From an uncultured Lachnospiraceae bacterium (GTDB lineage: Bacteria > Bacillota > Clostridia > Lachnospirales > Lachnospiraceae), in contig UQVK01000043.1 in the NCBI GenBank assembly GCA_900544445.1, positions 1-28,689 on the forward strand: a stretch of 28,689 bases of DNA, written 5' to 3'. How positions within the stretch are numbered: position 1 is the stretch's first letter; every line of letters starts with the position of its first letter. The translations under genes were made by a program, and so were the position numbers. The notes beneath the pieces are model-generated. The model had not been told where the DNA came from and did no database searches. It was given only the letters and a program-made list of their open reading frames with translations. Positions 15,429-23,293 of the stretch are shown piece after piece.

Positions 15429-16319
15429 ATGCCTTCCCTCACCGCAAAACTCGATAAGCTTTATTCCACCTCGGCCGTCCTGCCCTTTGACAACAGCTCC
15501 CGGATCATCCTCATGAGCGACTGCCACAGAGGACAGGGCAACGGAGCCGACAATTTTCTCCCCAACAGCATGATTTTTCAGGGGGCTCTGGAATACTATT
15601 ATCAGAACGGATACACCTATATCGAGCTGGGAGACGGAGATGAGCTCTGGGAAAACCGCTGCATCGGCGTAATTTTGCGCACCTACAGCCGCCTCTTCCG
15701 GCTGCTGGGGCAGTTCCAGAAGGAAAACCGGCTTTTCCTGATTTACGGCAACCACGATATCATAAAGCGCAGAAAAAGCTTTGTCCGCGCCGCCTGCGAC
15801 CTCTATGCCTGCGACGCACCGGAGGAGCCGGAAAATATTTTTCAGCAGACAAGGGCTTCGGAAAGCCTGATTCTGGAAAATCGTGACACCCTGCAGCGCC
15901 TGTTTCTGGTACACGGTCATCAGGGCAGCCTTCTGAACGACGAGCTGTGGCCTCTGGGCCGTTTTCTGGTGCGCTATCTCTGGCGGCCTTTGGAAATCAT
16001 CGGCTTCACCGCTCCCACAGGCGCCGGCCGCTCCCGGAAGCTCATGGAAAAGATTGAACGGCAGCTCTGCTCCTACGCTTCCGCCACCGGCCGCATCCTC
16101 ATCGCCGGCCACACCCACAGGCCCGTCTTCGCCCAGCCCGGTACCTGCCCCTATTTCAACGACGGAAGCTGCGTCCATCCGCAGTGCATCACCGGCATTG
16201 AGATCAGGGCCGGAGGCATCCAGCTTGTGCGCTGGGCCGTGGCGTCAGATCCCCAGCGCCGTCTGGTGATCCGCCGGGAAATCCTGAATGGGCCGGTGGA
16301 GCTGGGGGAATATGGATAA
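15429..16319 (+). CDS. Calcineurin-like metallophosphoesterase
   Basis: A 296-residue cytosolic protein with the metallophosphoesterase signature set in order: DCH (31-33), GDGDE (68-72), GNHD (107-110), VHGH (161-164) and AGHTH (226-230). These residues hold the two catalytic metal ions. UDP-2,3-diacylglucosamine hydrolase-like and other phosphodiesterases share the layout, but the substrate here is unknown. Three further cysteines lie in the C-terminal part (CPYFNDGSCVHPQC, 240-253), an uncommon addition that echoes the Cys-rich neighbour. The ATG at 15429 follows the DUF4474 stop by one base, with GGGAGGG inside the end of that gene as ribosome site. Confidence 0.88.
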   Translation: MPSLTAKLDKLYSTSAVLPFDNSSRIILMSDCHRGQGNGADNFLPNSMIFQGALEYYYQNGYTYIELGDGDELWENRCIGVILRTYSRLFRLLGQFQKENRLFLIYGNHDIIKRRKSFVRAACDLYACDAPEEPENIFQQTRASESLILENRDTLQRLFLVHGHQGSLLNDELWPLGRFLVRYLWRPLEIIGFTAPTGAGRSRKLMEKIERQLCSYASATGRILIAGHTHRPVFAQPGTCPYFNDGSCVHPQCITGIEIRAGGIQLVRWAVASDPQRRLVIRREILNGPVELGEYG

Positions 16320-16336
16320 CGGAAATATCTGAAAAA

Positions 16337-16376
16337 GGATCCTGCGGGGGGTACACTTCTGCAGGGTTCTTTTCTC
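16337..16376 (+). terminator. Intrinsic terminator of the DUF4474-phosphoesterase operon
   Basis: GGATCCTGC (16337-16345) pairs with GCAGGGTTC (16361-16369), including two G-T pairs. It is followed by TTTTCTCTT. The 15-base loop contains a G-run. Confidence 0.6.
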
Positions 16377-16458
16377 TTCGGAGCTTTCAGAAGACAGCTA
16401 TCGGCGGGGCCTTTTCTCTGCCCGCTTCTTCTTTTGCCCCAAAAAACAGCAGCAATTT

Positions 16459-17048
16459 TCATCCCATTCCGTATTCCCGGTACAGCTTCCTGCGAAACGC
16501 CTCGCTGCTCACTGCCCTTTCCAGATCCTCCGTTCTGGAGTCCTTCATCAGTCTTTCCGCCAACGCTGCAAACCTCCGCTCTCCATTTTTTTCACCCCTT
16601 TTTTCGCCTCTCTTTTCACCGATCCGTATCCCATCACGCCTGCTGTCCTCCATCATTTCATCCAAAGCCTTACACATATTGACCTTTCCTCCTTCAGATC
16701 CTTCTTTTTCCTGTGCCGGAGCCGCTTTTTCCGTAACTGCCCCGCATAGTCCAGAGCATCATATTCCATACATCTGGCCGGCATAGCATAATGCAGCTCA
16801 TTCTGATGTTCCACTGTAAGCACGCAGCAGGTGCCATCTCTGTATCTTTTCTTTGCCACATCCCGGTATCTGCTCCGTCCTCCTCCGCTTCTGCCAGTAC
16901 GCTTTTCCAAATGATATATGTCCAGGGCAGCTTCCAGCTCCTCCGGCGTCACCTCCTTTCTCCCGCCAAATACCGTGCCGTTTATGAAATCGGCAAAAAT
17001 ATCCGCCTTCTCCATATAGGCACAGAAAGCGTCATTTTTTTCTCCCAT
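16459..17048 (-). pseudogene. Rpn-family nuclease/transposase, internal deletion and frame break
   Basis: The first part (start 17048, GGAGGA upstream; MGEKNDAFCAYMEKADIFAD) matches the N-terminus of Rpn/PD-(D/E)XK recombination-promoting nucleases, through CMEYDALDYAGQLRKKRLRH and RKKKDLKEE. The reading then jumps to VNMCKALDEMMEDSRR, the start of the family's C-terminal segment, in another frame (stop at 16459). The central ~150 residues holding most of the nuclease core are absent. The junction is near 16680-16690, where the remaining bases form GGAGGAAAGG before ATG 16677, so a 72-residue C-terminal piece (charged EKRGEKRGEKNGE, then a helical tail) could still be translated. Intact members are near 300 residues and promote recA-independent recombination. 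Confidence 0.82.
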
Positions 17049-17422
17049 AATGCTTTCCTCCTTCTTTTCCTTTTTTTGAACCGTGAATCTCAGCGGGCGA
17101 AATATACCCCGGCGAACGCCGTATACGGATGCCTCATTTTCATGGCATCTTCTAAAGATGGGACGGTTACAGACTGCCGTCCGCTTCAGATCCGGTTTCT
17201 GCAGCAGAGATATGCTGCAGAAACCGGGAATGGATAAGATTAATATACCGCAGGGCGGACAAAGGCGCAAGAACGAATTGCAAATACCTCTGAAAAGTTT
17301 AAAACTGATCCTTTCGGCAGCAGCAATCCATTGTTCAAACATTTCACACAGTAAGCAGGTGCACGGCTGATTCAAAGGTGCAAATTATCCTGACCTTTCA
17401 AAAAATTCTGTAATTTTTACAT
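17049..17422. other. Gene-free stretch with a cluster of palindromes
   Basis: Palindromes crowd 17111-17227: GGCG/CGCC (17111-17120), CCGTATACGG (17119-17128), GATGCC/GGCATC (17128-17133 with 17144-17149), CATCTT/AAGATG (17146-17160), GGACGG/CCGTCC (17161-17182) and a 15-bp perfect stem (17192-17206 with 17213-17227, loop GAGATA). The third and fourth exclude each other. None has a T-run. They lie just upstream of the Rpn remnant. From 17228 to 17422 I see nothing. Confidence 0.6.
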
Positions 17423-17476
17423 AAAAATCCCGCCGAAAAATCATCATCCAAAAGCTCTGATTCCGGCGAGATTTTT
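17423..17476 (-). terminator. Bidirectional intrinsic terminator ending sugar module 2
   Basis: AAAAATCCCGCCG (17423-17435) pairs with CGGCGAGATTTTT (17464-17476) with one mismatch. Either strand ends in a run of T. It stands about 45 bases after the last gene of module 2. Confidence 0.65.
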
Positions 17477-17522
17477 TACTTCATGAAAGAGCTTAAAATG
17501 CTTTTTTCTGACTCACAAGTTT

Positions 17523-18512
17523 CTAAATAAACGGTCTGCGATCCAGTACATTTTTCAACGGTACTTCAGAATCAATTTCCCCAGGCAACGCAATTTGAAG
17601 CTCTGCCAAAGCGCACATGGCGCCAAACAGCAAATGCAGATCATTAAGGCCTTCATCCTTTTTCTCATCCAGAGAATCCAGCCATGGAATATATTTTTGT
17701 GTGAAATCCAATAAAAGCATTTTAATTTCATCAAAACGATACGCGGTCTGGCGGGAAGCCCGATTCATCGCAAATACCCAGTCGATTTCCATAAAACCGA
17801 CACTTTTTCCAAATGCATCTGGCAAGCCTCCGTTTTGATACATATCAATACAGGAATCAATCAATCGTTCCGGGTTTGGAAATGCTTCTCTTGCATTCTC
17901 GTAGTTAAACAGATAATGAAACCATCCGAACAGCTGATGTGATAACGGAGCAGCACCAGGATGCCCGGATATTCCCAATCCTGTATCCCTGTCATTATTC
18001 TGATTCAGCCACTCAAAATATTTTTTTCTCCATTTCATGTCGGCGGTTCTGGTAATCATAAACGCAGCCGCCAGGCCCGCTCCCTGGTGTGAATTATTCC
18101 ATGGATTATTTCCCCAGTCCAGGCCTGCTAAAAAGACAGCCATTTCTTCATAATTCAGATATTTCAGCAATTCTGTGAGAGGATATAGTGTGGAAGCGTC
18201 AAACAGCTCCAGAGCAGCAATGCAGTGTGCCGTTGTATGTATCGTGTGATGCGTCCCTTCAAAATATAATCCGGTTTGGGGATTCTGCATCTTCTGAAGC
18301 GTTATAATCCATTCCTCTCTTTTTTGTGGTTCCTTTGGAAAATGACCGATTGTATACAATATATTGGCAGCATCCGCACAGCCGTATTCATTTACTCCCA
18401 TTTTTCGGCTTTCTTTCTTATCCTGCCACAGGTACCTCGCATATTGTCCTTCTTCGATCCGATGCCTTTCTACAATTTCTTCCACCTTCTCAATGAATCC
18501 GCTTATATCCAT
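17523..18512 (-). CDS. Unknown protein, probably an alpha-helical toroid enzyme (module 2)
   Basis: Start at 18512 (MDISGFIEKV), with GGAGG nine bases upstream; a TTG further up lies inside that site. It gives 329 residues, no signal peptide and no membrane helix. I do not recognise the family. Repeated helical hairpins with motifs such as HHTIHTTAHCIAALELFD, GNNPWNNSHQGAGLAAAF and DRDTGLGISGHPGAAPLSHQ resemble the (alpha/alpha)-toroid fold of terpenoid-cyclase-like and family 88/105-type glycan enzymes. The conserved-looking His, Asp and Trp residues suggest catalysis. Position as the last gene of a sugar importer operon, in the place held by a glycosidase in module 1, makes a role in processing the imported compound likely. 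Confidence 0.7.
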   Translation of the reverse strand: MDISGFIEKVEEIVERHRIEEGQYARYLWQDKKESRKMGVNEYGCADAANILYTIGHFPKEPQKREEWIITLQKMQNPQTGLYFEGTHHTIHTTAHCIAALELFDASTLYPLTELLKYLNYEEMAVFLAGLDWGNNPWNNSHQGAGLAAAFMITRTADMKWRKKYFEWLNQNNDRDTGLGISGHPGAAPLSHQLFGWFHYLFNYENAREAFPNPERLIDSCIDMYQNGGLPDAFGKSVGFMEIDWVFAMNRASRQTAYRFDEIKMLLLDFTQKYIPWLDSLDEKKDEGLNDLHLLFGAMCALAELQIALPGEIDSEVPLKNVLDRRPFI

Positions 18513-18531
18513 CCTTTTTTCCTCCAAACAG

Positions 18532-19356
18532 CTAATTTTCTTCTGTATTCCTTTTTCTTTTTAATCGGAATCCGCTTGGCGTCATTCCCGTACTTTTTGT
18601 AAAAAAAGCGCTGAAATTGGCTACTTCGTCAAATCCCACTGCCCCGGCTATCTCATTGATACTGTTCTCCGTGCTCCGTAATAAGACTTTTGCCTTGTTG
18701 ATTCTCTTCTGCGCATAAAGCGCCATTGCGCTCATTCCGAAATAGCGATGGCACAATCTTTGCAGCTGAGACGGAGAAATACTGAAATATCTGGCAATGG
18801 TATCCACATGCAGTTTTTCTGAAATATGCGTTTCCATATATTCCGTTATCTGTCTGTCAATCCTCCCCTTTTCTCCATATTCCAGACGCTCTATAATTTC
18901 TGCAAGACCTTCACACACCAGCAGCGATGCTTTGATACCATCGACCGCACTTCCATTTGCGAGCAGCCCCTCCATTTTCTGTGCGCGTTCCTGAAAAGCA
19001 AGCCTTTCAAATACCATCGCTCTTCTCAAATCCATCAGTTTCCCGACAATGCCCATTAAGTCTTGTTCTTTTTTCAGGAAAAAATTAGCTCCGCTCTGCG
19101 TATATCCGCTTTCCGTATACAGCATATGCGAAATTCCGGGCGGTACCAGGTAACCGCTCCCCTCTACTAGCAGATGCTCTTTTCCTTCCATCTCCACAAT
19201 CAGACTCCCTTCCAGCACAATCAGAAACTGCATATAGTCATGATCATGAAAATTGATTCCCCACGACTGAGGCCTGACATGAAAATTCAGATCAAGGAAT
19301 GGCTCAATTCCTTTCACTTTATATCCCTTAATATCCCGCAGTTCCGTAATCCGCAT
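18532..19356 (-). CDS. AraC-family regulator with N-terminal cupin domain (module 2)
   Basis: A 274-residue cytosolic regulator. The N-terminal cupin-like sensor shows HDHDYMQFLIVLEGS (histidines 37 and 39) and LVPPGISH (His77). The AraC domain at about 165-267 has VDTIARYFSISPSQLQRLCH and INEIAGAVGFDEVANFSAFF. Proteins of this build bind a sugar or sugar acid in the cupin and activate the neighbouring transport operon. GGAGAAGG precedes the ATG. It lies 47 bases behind the permease gene and 19 before the unknown enzyme. Unlike the module 1 regulator it has no membrane part, so it must read the intracellular sugar. Confidence 0.9.
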   Translation of the reverse strand: MRITELRDIKGYKVKGIEPFLDLNFHVRPQSWGINFHDHDYMQFLIVLEGSLIVEMEGKEHLLVEGSGYLVPPGISHMLYTESGYTQSGANFFLKKEQDLMGIVGKLMDLRRAMVFERLAFQERAQKMEGLLANGSAVDGIKASLLVCEGLAEIIERLEYGEKGRIDRQITEYMETHISEKLHVDTIARYFSISPSQLQRLCHRYFGMSAMALYAQKRINKAKVLLRSTENSINEIAGAVGFDEVANFSAFFTKSTGMTPSGFRLKRKRNTEEN

Positions 19357-19403
19357 GATCCGCCTTCTCCATCCTTGTCTTTTTCAGAGGTTTATCATAC
19401 ATT

Positions 19404-20279
19404 TTACCCTTTAATCGCTCCAATCATAACACCCTTAACAAAGAATTTCTGTACAAAGGGGAAAATAACGAGTAAGGGAAGAATTGCCACTAAAATTACA
19501 GCATAGTTTAACGTAATCGTATAAAAAACCTCTGAAGACTGTCCCGCTTCGGTCGCCATAACCCCCATTGTTTCTTCGTTAATCAGCATGGACCGCAGAA
19601 TCAACTGAAGCGGATACTTATTGTTATCCTTTAAATAAATCATCGCTTCATACCAACCGTTCCAATGTCCAGCCGCATAAAATAAAGTAATAACTGCCAG
19701 AATAGGTTTGGAAAGCGGCGTAATAATCAGCAAAAAAATGCCAATTGGTCCCGCGCCATCAACTTCAGCCGCTTCAGCCAGATCCTCCGGAATCTGCTGA
19801 GACAGATAGGTTCTGGTAATCATCAGATTATAGGTTCCGATTGCTCCGGGCAGAACCAGCGCCCATATGGAATCCAGTAATCCATAAGATCTGACAATCA
19901 GATACGTTGGGATCATACCGCCCGAGAAAAATAAAGTAAGCGTCACCAGAAAGCCAATTACCCTCTTACACGGCAATTCCTTTTTCGAAAGTCCATATGC
20001 CATGACAAAGGTCATCACTACATTTATCGTTGTTCCCACAATTACATACAATATGGTATTAGCGTACCCTCTCCATATCGTCTCCGATGTAAACAGCATG
20101 TTGAAATTGTAGAGTGAAATCTTCGCAGGAAATAACGCCAGCGGATTTTTCACATATTCCAAAGGCTCTGAAAATGCCGCCACAATCACCGTCCAGATTG
20201 GATAAATAAAAACCAGCGCCAATAACAGCAACAGCAGAGAGGTTACACAGTCAAATATTCCCACTTTTTTTCTTTTCAT
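19404..20279 (-). CDS. Sugar ABC transporter permease, YtcP/AraQ type (module 2)
   Basis: A 291-residue membrane protein with about six helices. The EAA loop is at about 169-192 (EAAEVDGAGPIGIFLLIITP), and the family C-terminus is FFVKGVMIGAIKG. GGGAGG lies nine bases before the ATG. It pairs with the LplB-type permease 15 bases upstream. Sequence similarity to the module 1 copy is plain at the motifs but modest elsewhere, so the two modules are not a recent duplication. Confidence 0.92.
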   Translation of the reverse strand: MKRKKVGIFDCVTSLLLLLLALVFIYPIWTVIVAAFSEPLEYVKNPLALFPAKISLYNFNMLFTSETIWRGYANTILYVIVGTTINVVMTFVMAYGLSKKELPCKRVIGFLVTLTLFFSGGMIPTYLIVRSYGLLDSIWALVLPGAIGTYNLMITRTYLSQQIPEDLAEAAEVDGAGPIGIFLLIITPLSKPILAVITLFYAAGHWNGWYEAMIYLKDNNKYPLQLILRSMLINEETMGVMATEAGQSSEVFYTITLNYAVILVAILPLLVIFPFVQKFFVKGVMIGAIKG

Positions 20280-20294
20280 AAGCTTTTCCTCCCG

Positions 20295-21233
20295 TTACCA
20301 CAGTGATGTGTCCGCCACTTTTCTTGATAACCTGTTAAAGAAAACGAGAATAATCAGGCCAACCACGTTGTTGAACAGCCCTACCGCACTGGCGAAGGAA
20401 TATCTCATATTCTCAATGCCCATGCGATAGACATAGGTGCTCAGGATATCTGAAGTAGGATAATTGGAACTCGTCTGCAAAAGAAGTACTTTTTCAAAGC
20501 CGACATTCAACACATTACCAAGCTGCATAAGAAGAAGCGTCGCCATCGTAGGAAGCAGACATGGCAGGCTGATATGCCAAATTTTCTGCAAACGGTTTGC
20601 TCCATCCAACTCTGCCGCCTCGAATAAAGTCGTATCAATGGAGGTCAGCGTTGCATAGTATATAATGGAATTCCACCCAACGCTCTGCCAGATGCCGCTT
20701 GCTATATAAACCGTCCGAAACCATTTGGGATCCTGAAGAAAATTTTGTCTGGTTCCTCCAAAGATGTCAATTATCTCATTCACAATTCCATCTGTTATCG
20801 CCAGATACTGTTTTAACAGACCGCAGATCACGACAATGGAAATAAAATGCGGAAAGTAACTGATACATTGAATTACTGAGCGGAATTTCCCAAATTTTAC
20901 TTCATACAGTAAAAGGGCAAACAGAATCGGTATTGGAAAGCCAAAAATAATACTGTATATGCTGAGCGCAAAAGTATTTTTCAATAACCGTACAAAATAA
21001 TTTCCCGTAAAAAAAGTGATAAAATTTTCCAGTCCAACCCATTCACTGTTCAGAAAACCTTTGAATGGATTATAATCCTGAAATGCAATCAAATTTCCCC
21101 ACATCGGAACATACCGAAACAGGACGTAATAAATCAGTCCCGGGGTCACGAACGCCAGCGCCACAAGTCCCTTATATCGGGATCTGCTGGTCTGATACCA
21201 TCGTTTTTTCCTCACTGTGTTGGATTTTTCCAT
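20295..21233 (-). CDS. Sugar ABC transporter permease, LplB type (module 2)
   Basis: Start at 21233 (MEKSNTVRKK), preceded by AAGGAAGG, rather than 21266. It gives 312 residues: a basic cytoplasmic N-terminus, about six helices, YVPMWGNLIAFQDYNPF near 41-57, the EAA loop at about 205-227 (EAAELDGANRLQKIWHISLP), and the typical end ADTSLW. It forms the membrane channel with the YtcP-type partner and receives substrate from the lipoprotein encoded just upstream. Confidence 0.92.
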   Translation of the reverse strand: MEKSNTVRKKRWYQTSRSRYKGLVALAFVTPGLIYYVLFRYVPMWGNLIAFQDYNPFKGFLNSEWVGLENFITFFTGNYFVRLLKNTFALSIYSIIFGFPIPILFALLLYEVKFGKFRSVIQCISYFPHFISIVVICGLLKQYLAITDGIVNEIIDIFGGTRQNFLQDPKWFRTVYIASGIWQSVGWNSIIYYATLTSIDTTLFEAAELDGANRLQKIWHISLPCLLPTMATLLLMQLGNVLNVGFEKVLLLQTSSNYPTSDILSTYVYRMGIENMRYSFASAVGLFNNVVGLIILVFFNRLSRKVADTSLW

Positions 21234-21283
21234 CTTTTTCCTTCCTTTTATTTGCAGGCTGAACATTCAGTCGTTTAAAGGCG

Positions 21284-21313
21284 CTGCCGCATGGGATTAT
21301 ATCCATGCGGCAG
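21284..21313 (-). promoter_or_regulatory. Intercistronic hairpin behind the module 2 lipoprotein gene
   Basis: An 11-bp perfect stem (CTGCCGCATGG 21284-21294, CCATGCGGCAG 21303-21313, loop of eight) begins 27 bases after the lipoprotein stop and has no T-run. Such stems commonly protect the upstream message from 3' decay, giving excess binding protein over permease, as in the malE-malF gap. Confidence 0.6.
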
Positions 21314-21339
21314 AACATTTGCTCAGGCGTTTACATCTC

Positions 21340-22977
21340 TTAGTCTCCTGCGATTGCAAGCCACCGCTCATAAGCCGCCTGATGATAGGAAAGTAATTCA
21401 TCCAGTCTCAATGCATCAAAGCCATCCAGATAAGTCTGCCACGCCCCGTCATCCTCAATATCAATCACACCATTTACAAAATTTGCAAAATTCTCATCCA
21501 CATATGCATTCAAATCCGTCGAAATCGTATTTACTTCTGTGATCTCATCTTCCGAATACCGCAATGCAGGCATCCGGATATCTGTTGCCTCTCCGATTTC
21601 CGTTATACTTTCATTTCCTTCTTTTGCCAGATCGCTCAGGGTAGCATGATAAAAATCCTTAGGCTGCGCGCTGGGATACATACTGGTGTTCGCGGAAAAT
21701 GAATTCAAATAATTCAGTACACCCAGCGGACTGGAGGTGACTTCTTCCGTAAATTCATAGCTGTCACCATTTTTCACATAGGTTTCTCCCTCTACTCCCC
21801 AATAAACCAGCGTCCGTCCTTCTTCACTATACAGGTAGTCTACCATTTCAATTACAGCGTCAACATTGCTGCAGGTAGAAGAAATAGCTCCTCCATATCC
21901 CACATCAAGAACGGTATGATGTCCCTGCCGCGTCCTGGTACCATCCGGGCCATACAAAGGATCCATATAGGTCAGCGCTTCTCCCTGTCCATCTTCCATA
22001 AGAAGACTGTTATATGTTGATAACACACCGGAGAAAGATCCTTCCGCAATCGCTGTAGATTGATTTAAAACATCTGTGCGAATATCATTACTCGTCAGAG
22101 AATTCCAGTCCGGATTTAACAGTCCATCTTCATACAGCCTGTTCAGATAAATCAACGCCTCTCTGTAAGCATCCTCTGTAGGGCCATACGCTATTTCGCC
22201 ATCCTTCAGATACGCATCATCCGTCGTACTGGTTCCGGTCCCTCTTGCCCCCACATTCCAGGACCACACCAGCGTTTTCAGGGACTCCATATTCATATCA
22301 ACAGGATAATTCACTGTTTCAACATTATCCCTGATAGCGACCATTGCATCATAAAATTCATCGGTTGTCGTTGGAACGGAAAGCCCCGCCTCCTCCAGAA
22401 AATCTTCTCTGATAAACCATCCCGACCAATAACGTGTTGCCACTTCCATAATTCTCGGGAAGAAATAAATATTTCCATCTGCGGAAGTAATGGAAGCTCT
22501 TGCATCAGGATATTCTTCCAAAAGCCCATACAGATTCGGCATTTTTTCCGGAGTAATGTAATCATTTAAAGCAATTAACGCTCCGGCACGCCCGAACTCC
22601 TCATATATAAGCGGCGACATATCCACTATAAAATCAGGAAGATTCCCACTGTCTGACATGGCAAGCGAAAACAATGTGGATTTATCTGCAGCCGGAACCG
22701 TGGTCCAGTCCACTTTGATATTCAGTCTGTTTTCCACTTCCTTCCAGATCAGCTGTTCATTGTAGCTGGTAATTCCGGACTGCTCATCAAATGTAAAAGC
22801 TCCCCAGCCTTTAATGGTAATCGGTTCCGAGCCAGATTCCTCAGATGAATTCTCCGTTTCAGACTGCGTATTATTCTGTACAACATTTTCTTCCTTTACG
22901 TTTCCCGAATTTCCACATCCTGTCATTGAAAAAATCATACTAATCCCGACCAATATTGCTAACAATTTTCCCTTCAT
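21340..22977 (-). CDS. Extracellular solute-binding lipoprotein, sugar ABC importer (module 2)
   Basis: Start at 22977 (MKGKLLAILV), with GGAGGG six bases upstream; the longer reading to 23007 has no ribosome site. It gives 545 residues with a lipoprotein signal and lipobox SMTGC (cysteine 21). An Asn/Ser/Glu-rich linker follows to about residue 50. The body is of the LipO/YtcQ binding-protein type with many aromatic residues. It is the first gene of module 2, whereas the counterpart in module 1 is third. The ligand is not evident from sequence. Confidence 0.9.
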   Translation of the reverse strand: MKGKLLAILVGISMIFSMTGCGNSGNVKEENVVQNNTQSETENSSEESGSEPITIKGWGAFTFDEQSGITSYNEQLIWKEVENRLNIKVDWTTVPAADKSTLFSLAMSDSGNLPDFIVDMSPLIYEEFGRAGALIALNDYITPEKMPNLYGLLEEYPDARASITSADGNIYFFPRIMEVATRYWSGWFIREDFLEEAGLSVPTTTDEFYDAMVAIRDNVETVNYPVDMNMESLKTLVWSWNVGARGTGTSTTDDAYLKDGEIAYGPTEDAYREALIYLNRLYEDGLLNPDWNSLTSNDIRTDVLNQSTAIAEGSFSGVLSTYNSLLMEDGQGEALTYMDPLYGPDGTRTRQGHHTVLDVGYGGAISSTCSNVDAVIEMVDYLYSEEGRTLVYWGVEGETYVKNGDSYEFTEEVTSSPLGVLNYLNSFSANTSMYPSAQPKDFYHATLSDLAKEGNESITEIGEATDIRMPALRYSEDEITEVNTISTDLNAYVDENFANFVNGVIDIEDDGAWQTYLDGFDALRLDELLSYHQAAYERWLAIAGD

Positions 22978-23174
22978 ATTTTCCCTCCGCATTACATATA
23001 CCCACAATAACAGACAATTTTTTTAGTTTTTGCGCAAAAATCTTATTAACATTCTACAATGTGCATCTTATAACGTACATATAAAATGCAACCAGAAATT
23101 TATGAAATACAATCATTCCATAGTAAAACACGTTCACGGCAGAATTCTTTTTTTGTATTTTTCTCCTCCGAGAC
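22978..23174 (-). promoter_or_regulatory. Control region of sugar module 2
   Basis: A perfect 14-base palindrome, TTTTTGCGCAAAAA (23027-23040), lies about 50 bases before the start codon. A second inverted pair, ACATT/AATGT, is at 23049-23062. Several A/T-rich -10-like words occur, but none has a matching -35 at proper spacing, consistent with an activator-dependent promoter. Together with the terminator just upstream, this accounts for the 316-base gap between the TOPRIM-like gene and the lipoprotein gene. Confidence 0.4.
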
Positions 23175-23212
23175 ATAAAAATAATGGATATCCGCCAGTC
23201 CGCAGATATCCA
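23175..23212 (-). terminator. Intrinsic terminator of the ATPase-TOPRIM operon
   Basis: On the minus strand TGGATATC (23212-23205) pairs with GATATCCA (23192-23185). TTATTTTTATG follows. It lies about 80 bases after the TOPRIM-like gene. Confidence 0.6.
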
Positions 23213-23293
23213 CCATTCACCCCTGTTTCAGGGAACGCCCGGAATATTTCAGCTTTTCACTCCGTTGCAAAAAATTACAGGGATTTCTATTTT

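Noticed and set aside
15258..16178. Minus-strand open frame of 306 codons opposite the phosphoesterase
   Set aside because: It is a shadow of a gene with full metallophosphoesterase motifs; no ribosome site and no family resemblance.
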